NCBI GenBank assembly: GCA_947474275.1
Contig: CANJHY010000168.1
Span: 1-10,005 of the forward strand
Reading direction: 5' to 3'
Source: PALSA-1004 sp947474275
GTDB taxonomy: Bacteria; Pseudomonadota; Gammaproteobacteria; Burkholderiales; SG8-41
DNA: 10,005 nt
The stretch's first letter is position 1, and every line of letters starts with the position of its first letter. The notes beneath the pieces were generated by a model. It saw only the letters and a program-made list of their open reading frames with translations. It was not told where the DNA came from and ran no database searches. This document shows positions 1 to 6,133 of the stretch, one piece after another. Both the position numbers and the translations under genes were made by a program.

Positions 1-11
1 CCACTCTCATC

Positions 12-1268
12 ATGAGCACCGCCACCGCAACAGCATCCGCCAAAGCAACGCCGCGTTCCTCCAGGGAAATCTGGCTGCTGTCCGCAGGCCACGGCCTCAC
101 GCACTGGTATACCGCGACGTTCTACGTGCTGCTGCCGCTGATCGGCAAGGAGTTCGGTCTCTCGTACACGCAGATCGGCCTCATCATGACGGTGCAATAT
201 GCCGCCGGCGCGATTTCGAACATTCCCGGCGGCATGATAGTCGACATGGTCGGCAAAAAAGGCTACCTGATGGCGACGTCGCTGTTCTGGGTCGGCTTCC
301 CGTACGCGCTGATGAGCCTCACCCACAGCTTCTGGATGCTGCTGATATGCGTAACGCTGGTCGGCATCGGCAACAACCTGTGGCATCCGGCGGCGATCCC
401 TACCCTGGCGTACCGCTACCCGGAGCGCCGCGCGCTGGTGCTGGGCTTCCACGGCATGGGCGGCAACGTCGGCGAGGCCCTGGCGCCGTTCGTGGTCGGC
501 GTGATGCTCGGCTGGTTCAGCTGGCGCACCGTGGTCGTCATCAACGTCATCCCCGGCCTCGCGATGTCGATGCTGATCCTGCTGCTGATGGGCGCTTTCG
601 TGATGAACAAGTCGAAAGACGAGAACGCTCTCAATGCCGGCGGCGCGGGGCAAGGCGCGAAGCAGTACCTGCGCGATTTCGCGGGCCTGCTCAGGAACAA
701 GACGCTGATGCTGGTCGGCTCCAGCTCCGCCATGCGCACCATGACGCAATCGGGCCTGATGACTTTCCTGCCGGTCTACCTCGCCTACGAGATGGGGTAT
801 TCGCCGGTCGCGATCGGCACCTGCATGACGGTGCTGCAGGTCGCCGGCTTCATCGCCGCCCCCATCGGCGGGCATCTTTCCGACAAATGGGGCCGCCGCC
901 AGATGATCATGTCGAGCATGCTGCTGTCAGGCGTCACCATCATCGGCATGGTGCTGGCGGGCGGCAGCGCCTGGTTCGTGGTCTTCATCGCGCTGGTCGG
1001 TTTTTTCCTCTACGCGATGCGCGCGGTGCTGCAGGCGATGGCGATCGAAGCCGTGCCAAAGAACCTCGCCGGCGCCGGCGTCGGCCTGCAGTTTGGCTTT
1101 ACGTCACTTGGCGCGGCCATCTCGCCGGCGATTTTCGGTCTGATCGCCGACAGTTACGATATCCACAAGGCGTTTTACTTCCTCGCCGCCACCATAGTCG
1201 TCGCCAACCTGCTCGTTTTCTTCCTGCCCAAAGACAGCCCACGGCCCGCCGCGCAAGCCGCAGGCTGA
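12..1268 (+). CDS. MFS transporter, Fsr (fosmidomycin-resistance)-like
   Basis: Integral inner-membrane secondary transporter of the major facilitator superfamily, 418 residues, the usual length for a 12-helix member. The first-half MFS loop motif is seen at residues 73-84 (GGMIVDMVGKKG) and its counterpart in the second half at 286-297 (GGHLSDKWGRRQ). A glycine-rich helix at 145-163 (HGMGGNVGEALAP) and the NLWHPAA stretch near 122-128 resemble the Fsr-like subfamily. A hydrophilic loop at about 199-230 separates the two halves. Only 11 bases precede the ATG, no stop lies in frame within them and no ribosome-binding site is visible, so the true start could be further upstream; the N-terminus as given is nevertheless plausible. 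It is followed closely by a CMD-family gene and a Bug-type binding protein, so an organic-acid substrate is a reasonable guess. The fold is secure; the substrate is not known. Confidence 0.88.
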   Translation: MSTATATASAKATPRSSREIWLLSAGHGLTHWYTATFYVLLPLIGKEFGLSYTQIGLIMTVQYAAGAISNIPGGMIVDMVGKKGYLMATSLFWVGFPYALMSLTHSFWMLLICVTLVGIGNNLWHPAAIPTLAYRYPERRALVLGFHGMGGNVGEALAPFVVGVMLGWFSWRTVVVINVIPGLAMSMLILLLMGAFVMNKSKDENALNAGGAGQGAKQYLRDFAGLLRNKTLMLVGSSSAMRTMTQSGLMTFLPVYLAYEMGYSPVAIGTCMTVLQVAGFIAAPIGGHLSDKWGRRQMIMSSMLLSGVTIIGMVLAGGSAWFVVFIALVGFFLYAMRAVLQAMAIEAVPKNLAGAGVGLQFGFTSLGAAISPAIFGLIADSYDIHKAFYFLAATIVVANLLVFFLPKDSPRPAAQAAG

Positions 1269-1304
1269 TTTGCGTCCGCGGGCATGCAACCACCCGGAGC
1301 CCTC

Positions 1305-1688
1305 ATGAAAAAAAGCGCGCTGTACAAAAAAGGCATGGCGACCCGCACGAAAGTGCTGGGCAAGAAACACATTGCGAAACGGCAGGCGAGCGCCGACAAG
1401 TACACCCAGTTGCAGAATTCGTTCGTCACCGAATTCGCGTGGGGCGCCTTCTGGTCGCGCAAGGACCTGCCGCTTAAAGTTCGCAGCCTGGTGACGATCG
1501 CGATGATCACGGCGCTGAACCGTCCTGATGAAATCAAGGGCCATATCCGCGGCGCGCTCAACAACGGCGCCACGCCTGACGAAATCATGGGCGTGTTTCA
1601 CCACGCGACGGTCTATTGCGGGTTCCCCGCCGCCAACGGTTCGGTGCGCGCCGGCGTCGAAGTGTTCAGGGAACTCGGGCTGATTTAA
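1305..1688 (+). CDS. carboxymuconolactone decarboxylase (CMD) family protein
   Basis: Small alpha-helical protein of the CMD/AhpD superfamily, 127 residues, close to the length of PcaC-type 4-carboxymuconolactone decarboxylases. The conserved core is at residues 58-112: KVRSLVTIAMITALNRPDEI, then H80, then GALNNGATPDEIMGV with H99-H100, then YCGFPAA. The CxxC redox pair of AhpD-type peroxidases is absent, which favours a decarboxylase-like or non-redox role. PcaC acts in the protocatechuate branch of the beta-ketoadipate pathway, but many relatives catalyse other reactions, so I do not assign pcaC. An in-frame ATG at 1284 would add seven residues, but GGAG at 1295-1298 lies six bases before the ATG at 1305, and nothing similar precedes 1284. 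It sits 36 bases after the MFS gene and 6 bases before the binding-protein gene, probably cotranscribed with both. Confidence 0.85.
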   Translation: MKKSALYKKGMATRTKVLGKKHIAKRQASADKYTQLQNSFVTEFAWGAFWSRKDLPLKVRSLVTIAMITALNRPDEIKGHIRGALNNGATPDEIMGVFHHATVYCGFPAANGSVRAGVEVFRELGLI

Positions 1689-1694
1689 TTCGAG

Positions 1695-2621
1695 GTGAGC
1701 AACCCGCATTCCGTGTGGCGCCCGCAGCACGCGATCGAAATCGTCGCCGGCACCCCGCGCGGAGCCGGGCTCGACCGCACTGCGCGCGCGCTGGCCGCAG
1801 CACTCGAGGCCACAAGCAAGCTCGACGTGCCTATCCAGGTCACCAATATGCCGGGAGACGCCAGCCGAAAGATCTGGGCGCACCTTGACCGCCATCCAGG
1901 CGACCCGCACGTGCTGGTCATCACGTCGCCCAACGTCACCACCGACCATTTGACCGGATTTTCCGCGTTCGATCACGCGCAGTACACGCCGCTCGCCATA
2001 CTGCACGACGAGCATCTGTCGTTTGTCGTGCGGGCCGATTCACCGCTCGCCGACGGCGCCGGCCTGCTCGCGCGGCTGCGCGCGGATGCAGGCTCGCTCA
2101 AGGCCGCTGTCGCGACCTCGCGCGGCAATCCGAACCATATTGCGCTCGCCAAGGTGACGATGCTTGCCGGGGGCAATGCGCAAATGCTGCAGGTTCACGC
2201 CTTCGACTCCGCACGCAATGCAATTGCCGACGTCATGGCCGGCGGGACCGATCTGGGGGTCATCAGCGCGGCGAGCGCCGTGCCGGAACTCACGGCAGGC
2301 ACGTTACGAGCGCTAGCGGTCAGCGCCGCCACGCGCTTGCCGGAAGCATACGCGCGTACGCCGACCTGGCTGGAGCAAGGCGTTGACTGCACCGCCAGCG
2401 TCTGGCGTGGCGCCGACGGCGCGAGCGGACTCACGGCAGATCATGTCGCTTTCTGGGACCAAGCGCTGGCGGCCGCGACCGCCGGCGCAGCGTGGCACGC
2501 CGGCATGCCGAGCAATGGCTGGGCGCCGCTGTATGTCGGTAGTGCAGCGTTGCGCGAACGCCTCGCGCGCGAACGCGCCGAAATGAGCGCGGTACTGGCC
2601 GAATTGGGCTTACTCAAGTAG
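1695..2621 (+). CDS. Bug/TctC-family solute-binding protein lacking a signal peptide
   Basis: 308-residue protein of the Bug (TctC) family, normally the periplasmic ligand-binding component of tripartite tricarboxylate transporters. It matches the family order: IEIVAGTPRGAGLDRTARALA at the N-terminus (usually IxxVVPFxPGGxxDxxAR), NMPGDASRK near 51-59 (usually NxPGAGG), DPHVLVI near 70-76, then SRGNPNHIALAKV and a GGTDLGVISAASAVPEL segment. The mature domain starts at about residue 10 with no hydrophobic leader. An in-frame TAA at 1686-1688 lies two codons before the GTG, so no leader can be added without reading through from the CMD gene. The start is uncertain: GAGGTGA at 1692-1698 is a perfect Shine-Dalgarno core but overlaps the GTG at 1695; another in-frame GTG is at 1713. 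Ligand unknown. It may act in the cytoplasm or be a diverged remnant; no TctA/TctB membrane partner is present. Confidence 0.8.
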   Translation: MSNPHSVWRPQHAIEIVAGTPRGAGLDRTARALAAALEATSKLDVPIQVTNMPGDASRKIWAHLDRHPGDPHVLVITSPNVTTDHLTGFSAFDHAQYTPLAILHDEHLSFVVRADSPLADGAGLLARLRADAGSLKAAVATSRGNPNHIALAKVTMLAGGNAQMLQVHAFDSARNAIADVMAGGTDLGVISAASAVPELTAGTLRALAVSAATRLPEAYARTPTWLEQGVDCTASVWRGADGASGLTADHVAFWDQALAAATAGAAWHAGMPSNGWAPLYVGSAALRERLARERAEMSAVLAELGLLK

Positions 2622-2626
2622 CCGCT

Positions 2627-2649
2627 GCGCGGTTTCGCCCGCCCCGCGC
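2627..2649 (+). terminator. GC-rich stem-loop after the binding-protein gene, weak terminator candidate
   Basis: GCGCGG at 2627-2632 pairs with CCGCGC at 2644-2649 around an 11-base loop, starting six bases after the stop codon at 2621. There is no run of T afterwards, so it is not a standard intrinsic terminator. It overlaps the candidate promoter that follows. Confidence 0.25.
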
Positions 2650-2662
2650 GCCGTGCTATCCT
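2634..2662 (+). promoter_or_regulatory. candidate sigma-70 promoter for the hypothetical gene at 2706
   Basis: An extended -10 element, TG-C-TATCCT (hexamer 2657-2662), lies 17 bases downstream of a poor -35 (TTCGCC, 2634-2639). A transcript would begin near 2669, about 37 bases before the ATG at 2706. The 84-base gap to the preceding gene is consistent with a new transcription unit. The -35 matches consensus at only three positions, so the call depends on the extended -10. Confidence 0.35.
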
Positions 2663-2705
2663 TGGCGCCCCCGCCCACATAGCGGCTTATTCAAGGGCGA
2701 CTCGT

Positions 2706-3278
2706 ATGGATCCGGAGCAAAAAATGCGCATGGAAGTTCATGTTCACGGCACCGCATTCCTGTGCAAAGGCGTGCACCTGACGCAGGTCGAGCACGCGCT
2801 GCGTCCGTGGCTTGATTACCTTGAAGTCGACTCCATCGAAAAAGTGCAAAGCCTCGAGCGCGAAGAGCCGGGCATACGGTTCGACGTAAAAGAACAGGCG
2901 CTCGACATGTGCTGGACCGGCGAAGTCGGCCGCAGCTTTCAGGCGCGCCTGACCGAAGCTTTCCAGGCGCTGGGCCCGCTCACCGAGTACGCGTCCGAAA
3001 TCACCCTGACGTGCTATCACGACAGCGGCAAGGAAGAGTTCCAGCAGATCTTCATCGGGCCGAGCGCCGAAGCCATCCATGAAATACGCCGCCAGTGCGT
3101 CGAGGAAGACCTCGCCGCGCTGCTGTCGCCGCATTTCGACAAGACCCGCGTCGACCAGGTCGCCAGCATGGTCAATCAGATGTTCGACGACGAGTGGAAG
3201 CGCCGTCCCGAGGCCACGGAGCCAGCAGTGGCGACCCCCGCTCTGCAGCCGCACCCGCGCAACCGGCATTTGCATTAA
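2706..3278 (+). CDS. conserved hypothetical protein (DUF6806-like)
   Basis: Soluble 190-residue protein with no signal peptide or membrane segment. Order of visible segments: a beta-rich start with EVHVHG (about 9-14), an acidic helix around LRPWLDYLEVDSIEKVQSLE, the stretch EEPGIRFDVKEQALDMCWT near 52-70, then a strand pair ITLTCYHD and IFIGPSAEAI, and a C-terminal helix region ending in MVNQMFDDEW before a basic, proline-rich tail. The EEPGIRF...MCWT block recalls a betaproteobacterial family of unknown function that I believe is DUF6806; I am not certain of the number. Start choice: AAGGG at 2693-2697 lies eight bases before the ATG at 2706, but GGAG at 2714-2717 serves the ATG at 2724 almost as well, so the first six residues are uncertain. 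The function is unknown. Confidence 0.8.
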   Translation: MDPEQKMRMEVHVHGTAFLCKGVHLTQVEHALRPWLDYLEVDSIEKVQSLEREEPGIRFDVKEQALDMCWTGEVGRSFQARLTEAFQALGPLTEYASEITLTCYHDSGKEEFQQIFIGPSAEAIHEIRRQCVEEDLAALLSPHFDKTRVDQVASMVNQMFDDEWKRRPEATEPAVATPALQPHPRNRHLH

Positions 3279-3381
3279 GAGGGCGCGAGAGCGTGAGAGC
3301 GTGAGGACGTAAGAATTCTCCCGCCTGCGGTCCTCCACGGTTTCTTCCTTTCACGCCCTCACGCCCTCACGCCCTCACGCC
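3279..3381. repeat. inverted pair of 8-base tandem repeat arrays filling the intergenic gap
   Basis: The left array at 3279-3310 consists of four 8-base units (GAGGGCGC, GAGAGCGT, GAGAGCGT, GAGGACGT) and begins on the base after the upstream stop codon. The right array at 3351-3381 is TCACGCCC repeated three times plus seven bases of a fourth unit, ending one base before the next ATG at 3383. The arms are reverse complements over about 29 bases with four mismatches, separated by a 40-base loop. The right array is perfect while the left has diverged. The RNA could form a long hairpin. No T-tract follows, so it is not a usual terminator. Confidence 0.85.
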
Positions 3382-3382
3382 A

Positions 3383-3997
3383 ATGGACGACATAGTCAAG
3401 CAAGGCATGGCCAAGTGGCCCAACGTGCCGTCCGTCTTTGGATGGCTCGGGCTCGATCGCCGCGGCCATTGGCTGATTAAGGGCGAGCGCATTTCGAACA
3501 CCCTCGTCGCCGATTTCATCGGCCGCAATTACGAACGCGACGAGCAGGGTCGCTGGTTCTTCCAGAACGGACCGCAGCGCGTTTTCATTTCCCTCGACTA
3601 CACGCCTTTCATCTACCGGCTCCTGTGGGAGCCTGCTGCAGGTGCCGCGCAGCGCATAGAAACCCACACCGGGCGCGCCGTGACGCAGATAGATGGCGCG
3701 TGGATAGATGATGCCGGCATCGTGCTGCTCGAGAGTGAGCACGGTGTGGGGCTCGTCGATGACCGCGATCTCGAGCGTCTGCTGATTTGCTTCAGCGGCA
3801 CCGGCGATGAAGCACTCGACGAGGAGCACATCGCCGCCGCCATCGAGCAACTGCAGGCCGGCATTGCGGTGGAACTGGGGTTTCGCTACCAGGGACATAC
3901 CGTGCCGGTGTCGGCGATCGCGGCCGCCGACGTTCCCGCCAGATTCGGTTTCGTGCCGCGCCCGGTGCAGCCGGCCGGCGAGGAAGAATGTTATTGA
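3383..3997 (+). CDS. conserved hypothetical protein (DUF2946/DUF2944-like)
   Basis: Soluble 204-residue protein of unknown function. The N-terminus MDDIVKQGMAKWPNVP followed by FGWLGLDRRGHWLI, then FIGRNYERDEQGRWFFQNGPQRV at about 44-66, and the C-terminal DVPARFGFVPRP, are the blocks I recall from a family of uncharacterised proteins in Burkholderiales and relatives; the DUF number is from memory and may be wrong. The central part (EHGVGLVDDRDLERLL) is acidic. The start is fixed by the conserved N-terminus, although no Shine-Dalgarno is visible: the pyrimidine-rich repeat array ends one base before the ATG. It lies downstream of another conserved hypothetical gene on the same strand, but the two are separated by the repeat pair. 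Confidence 0.82.
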   Translation: MDDIVKQGMAKWPNVPSVFGWLGLDRRGHWLIKGERISNTLVADFIGRNYERDEQGRWFFQNGPQRVFISLDYTPFIYRLLWEPAAGAAQRIETHTGRAVTQIDGAWIDDAGIVLLESEHGVGLVDDRDLERLLICFSGTGDEALDEEHIAAAIEQLQAGIAVELGFRYQGHTVPVSAIAAADVPARFGFVPRPVQPAGEEECY

Positions 3998-4004
3998 AGC
4001 CCTT

Positions 4005-4117
4005 GAGGAGTGGGGCGTGAGGGGTGAGGAGCAATTTAATACCGCGACGACTGCGGCGCATCCATGCACCGCGCTCGCTGCGTTCGCCCCGCCTCTCGCC
4101 TATCGCCTCTCGTCTTT
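4005..4117. repeat. inverted pair of 7-base repeat arrays filling the intergenic gap
   Basis: The purine-rich array at 4005-4031 reads GAGGAGT, GGGGCGT, GAGGGGT, GAGGAG, starting seven bases after the upstream stop. The pyrimidine-rich array at about 4087-4117 is built from GCCTCTC-like units (GCCTCTC, GCCTATC, GCCTCTC, GTCTTTC) and ends 12 bases before the ATG at 4130. The arms pair only imperfectly (about two thirds of positions over 16 bases by eye). The right array closely matches the array at 6941-6975. The 3998-4129 gap holds nothing else I can support; between the arms there is an AT-rich patch (AATTTAATACC) of no assigned role. Confidence 0.75.
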
Positions 4118-4129
4118 CGGTGTCCCTCA

Positions 4130-4924
4130 ATGCGTCCGTTGACCGACTTCCCGCTTGCCGCCCGCGCAAAAATACGCGGTATGCTGTGCGATATCGACGA
4201 CACACTCACCACCGATGGCCGCCTCACCGCCACCGCGTACGCTGCGCTGGAAGCCTTGCAGAACGCGGGCATGCTGGTGGTGGCCGTCACCGGCCGGCCG
4301 GCGGGCTGGTGCGACCATATCGCGCGCATGTGGCCTGTCGATGGGGTGGTCGGCGAGAACGGCGCATTCTACTTTTGCTACGACCATGCGAAGCACCAGA
4401 TGCAGCGGCGCTTTGTCGATGACGACGTGACACGCGCTGCACATCGCCGGAAACTTGCCGCCATCCGCGACCGCATCATTGCCGCGGTGCCGGGTTGCGC
4501 TGTCGCCGCCGACCAGCATTACCGCGAAACCGACCTCGCGATCGATTTCTGCGAAGACGTGCCGCGCCTGCCCCAGCCCGCGGTCGAGAAAATCGCCGCT
4601 CTCATGCAGGGGGCCGGGCTGACTGCGAAGGTAAGCTCCATCCACGTCAACGGCTGGTTCGGCGTGTACGATAAACTGTCGACGACCCACAACCTGCTGC
4701 GCGACTGTTTTGCTACCGATCTGGACGAACGCAAGGGCGATTTCGTTTTCGCCGGTGACTCGCCGAATGATGCGCCAATGTTCGCGTACTTTCCGCATGC
4801 GGTCGGCGTCGCCAATATCAAGGCTTTCGCCGGGCAGCTCGCGGCGGAACCAGCTTATGTGACAACAGCAGCAAGCGGCGCGGGGTTCTGCGAGTTAGCG
4901 AATTTCCTGCTTGCTGCGCGCTGA
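4130..4924 (+). CDS. HAD-superfamily phosphatase (subclass IIB, Cof/SPP-like)
   Basis: 264-residue soluble hydrolase of the haloacid dehalogenase superfamily, which dephosphorylates small metabolites through a phospho-aspartate. All four motifs are visible: motif I at D21-x-D23 (CDIDDTLT) with D21 as predicted nucleophile and D23 as acid/base; motif II at T54 (VVAVTGRP); motif III at K182 (VYDKLST); motif IV at GDSPNDAPMF (209-218) with D210 and D214 for magnesium. The cap between motifs II and III (about 80-170) is of the large C2 type, as in Cof, mannosyl-3-phosphoglycerate and sucrose-phosphate phosphatases. The reading frame is open back to an ATG at 4064, but that extension would translate the upstream repeat array; motif I at residue 21 fits the ATG at 4130. 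No clear Shine-Dalgarno precedes it. Substrate unknown; it is not of the phosphonatase (PhnX) subclass despite the transporter nearby. Confidence 0.85.
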   Translation: MRPLTDFPLAARAKIRGMLCDIDDTLTTDGRLTATAYAALEALQNAGMLVVAVTGRPAGWCDHIARMWPVDGVVGENGAFYFCYDHAKHQMQRRFVDDDVTRAAHRRKLAAIRDRIIAAVPGCAVAADQHYRETDLAIDFCEDVPRLPQPAVEKIAALMQGAGLTAKVSSIHVNGWFGVYDKLSTTHNLLRDCFATDLDERKGDFVFAGDSPNDAPMFAYFPHAVGVANIKAFAGQLAAEPAYVTTAASGAGFCELANFLLAAR

Positions 4925-4934
4925 CTAAACCTTG

Positions 4935-5079
4935 AACCGCAAAGGACGCAAAGGACGCAAAGGAATTCAAATGCGCGCAAGAATGATTGCCGAATCAACT
5001 TGAACGCACAACTTCTTTATGATGAAATCTAGCGAGTTTTTAATACATGTTTAAGCCTTCCTTCGCGTCCTTCGCGGTT
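4935..5079. repeat. inverted pair of 9-base CGCAAAGGA repeat arrays
   Basis: Three tandem copies of CGCAAAGGA occupy 4938-4964, preceded by AAC, starting about ten bases after the upstream stop. On the other side, 5059-5079 is the reverse complement of two copies of the variant CGCGAAGGA plus the AAC cap. The 21-base arms (4935-4955 and 5059-5079) agree at 19 positions; both differences are A in the left unit and G in the right unit. The roughly 100 bases between them are clearly AT-richer than the surroundings and carry the candidate aldolase promoter. The right arm ends 19 bases before the aldolase ATG. Confidence 0.85.
5000..5028 (+). promoter_or_regulatory. candidate sigma-70 promoter for the threonine aldolase gene
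   Basis: TTGAAC at 5000-5005 is separated by 17 bases from TGAAAT at 5023-5028, within the AT-rich loop between two inverted repeat arrays. Transcription would start near 5035 and the leader would include the right-hand repeat arm. The -10 hexamer is imperfect (four of six), so this is tentative. Confidence 0.35.
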
Positions 5080-5098
5080 AAAGACTGAGAGAAAAATA

Positions 5099-6130
5099 AT
5101 GATCGATTTAAGAAGCGACACCATTACCCAGCCCACCGAAGCGATGCTGGCCGCAATGCAGGAAGCGACCTACGGCGACGATTCGCGCGATGGCGACCCG
5201 ACCGTGCAGAAGCTCGAAGCCCTGGCGGCGGAGAAAACCGGCAAGGCAGCCGGCGCCTACATGCCGAGCGGCACCATGACCAACCTGGTGGCGATGCTGA
5301 CGCACGCGCAGCGCGGCGGCGAAGTGCTGCTGGAAGAAGGCTCGCACACCCTGAGCTCGGAACTGGGCGGGATGGCTGCGCTCGCCGGGCTTTTTTACCG
5401 CACCATACCCGGCACGCGCGGCCGCATGGATCTCAATGTCCTGCGCGAGAAAATCAGGGGCACGCACCGCAACCAGATGGGCACCGGGATCGTCTGGATG
5501 GAAAATACGCACAACCTCGCGAGCGGCGCCGTGCTGCCGCTCGCTTACACGGCTGAAGTGCACAAGCTGGCGCGCGACAAGGGTGTGCCGGTACACATCG
5601 ACGGCGCACGCCTCTTCAACGCCGCCGCCGCGCTCAACACCACCGCCAAGGAAGTCTCGCAGCACTGCGACAGCGTGTGCTTCTGCGTTTCCAAAGGCCT
5701 GTCGGCACCGATAGGCTCGGTGCTGTGCGGCAGCGAAGAGTTCATTGAGAAAGCGCGCGCGTTCCGCCGCATGGTCGGCGGCAACATGCGCCAGGCCGGC
5801 CCGCTCGCCGCCGCCGGCATCATCGCGCTCGAGAACATGGTGGCGCGTCTTCCGGACGATCACCGCACGGCAAAGCGGCTCGCGGTGGGACTGCACAAAA
5901 TAGATGCCAGCATCGTCGATCCAGCGCTGATCGAAACCAACCTCGTGCGCGCGAGCGTGCGCGCGTGCAAGCACCCGGCGGCCGAGCTGTCGAAAATGCT
6001 TGTGCAAAAAGGCGTGCGCGTAGCTCCGGGCGCGGGGCCGGAACTGCGCTTCGTTACCCACCGGCATATCAGCGAAGCCGATATCGACAAAGCGCTCGCT
6101 GCCTTTGCCGAAGCGTGGAAAAGCAAATAA
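5099..6130 (+). CDS. ltaE: low-specificity L-threonine aldolase (PLP-dependent)
   Basis: Cytosolic fold-type I PLP enzyme that cleaves L-threonine and L-allo-threonine to glycine and acetaldehyde. The 343 residues match the family length. The N-terminus MIDLRSDTITQPTEAML is characteristic, followed by GDDSRDGDPTVQKLE, the PLP-phosphate loop PSGTMTN (56-62), an active-site H83, ENTHN (135-139), the cofactor-binding HIDGAR (167-171 plus preceding residue) and the Schiff-base lysine K199 in SVCFCVSKGLSAPIG. GAGAG at 5087-5091 lies seven bases before the ATG. The variant SHTLSSELGGMAAL around H83 differs from the E. coli LtaE sequence as I recall it, so a beta-eliminating or other hydroxy-amino-acid aldolase specificity cannot be excluded. 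The gene is separated from its left neighbour by repeats and converges on phnE2 with three bases between stops. Confidence 0.88.
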   Translation: MIDLRSDTITQPTEAMLAAMQEATYGDDSRDGDPTVQKLEALAAEKTGKAAGAYMPSGTMTNLVAMLTHAQRGGEVLLEEGSHTLSSELGGMAALAGLFYRTIPGTRGRMDLNVLREKIRGTHRNQMGTGIVWMENTHNLASGAVLPLAYTAEVHKLARDKGVPVHIDGARLFNAAAALNTTAKEVSQHCDSVCFCVSKGLSAPIGSVLCGSEEFIEKARAFRRMVGGNMRQAGPLAAAGIIALENMVARLPDDHRTAKRLAVGLHKIDASIVDPALIETNLVRASVRACKHPAAELSKMLVQKGVRVAPGAGPELRFVTHRHISEADIDKALAAFAEAWKSK

Positions 6131-6133
6131 AGG

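Noticed and set aside
1284..1304. Upstream ATG of the CMD gene
   Set aside because: It adds seven residues without a ribosome-binding site, whereas GGAG precedes the ATG at 1305 at proper spacing.
347..1477. 376-codon plus-strand frame overlapping the MFS and CMD genes
   Set aside because: It is the alternative frame of the MFS gene, Arg/Pro-rich, and crosses into another gene.
1104..2015. Long open frame of 303 codons on the minus strand across the MFS, CMD and binding-protein genes
   Set aside because: It is antisense to three genes with clear family matches, its translation is rich in Arg, Gly and His with no recognisable motif, and long antisense frames are expected at this GC content.
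3298..3350. Rho-independent terminators formed by the intergenic inverted arrays
   Set aside because: None of the three repeat hairpins is followed by a T-run, and loops of 40-95 bases are too long for a standard terminator.
3279..3381. CRISPR-like array
   Set aside because: Units are 8 bases, directly adjacent without spacers, and arranged as an inverted pair, so it is not a CRISPR array.
4064..4129. 22-residue N-terminal extension of the HAD phosphatase
   Set aside because: The extension is the translation of the CT-rich repeat array, and motif I would be moved to an unusually late position. The ATG at 4130 fits the family.
4135..4924. HAD protein as phosphonoacetaldehyde hydrolase (PhnX) linked to the phn transporter
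   Set aside because: The cap lies between motifs II and III (type C2), whereas PhnX has a C1 cap after motif I. The gene is also in another transcription unit.
5108..6067. 319-codon open frame on the minus strand within the aldolase gene
   Set aside because: Antisense to a well-supported enzyme gene; the composition (Ala, Arg, His) is typical of a shadow frame.
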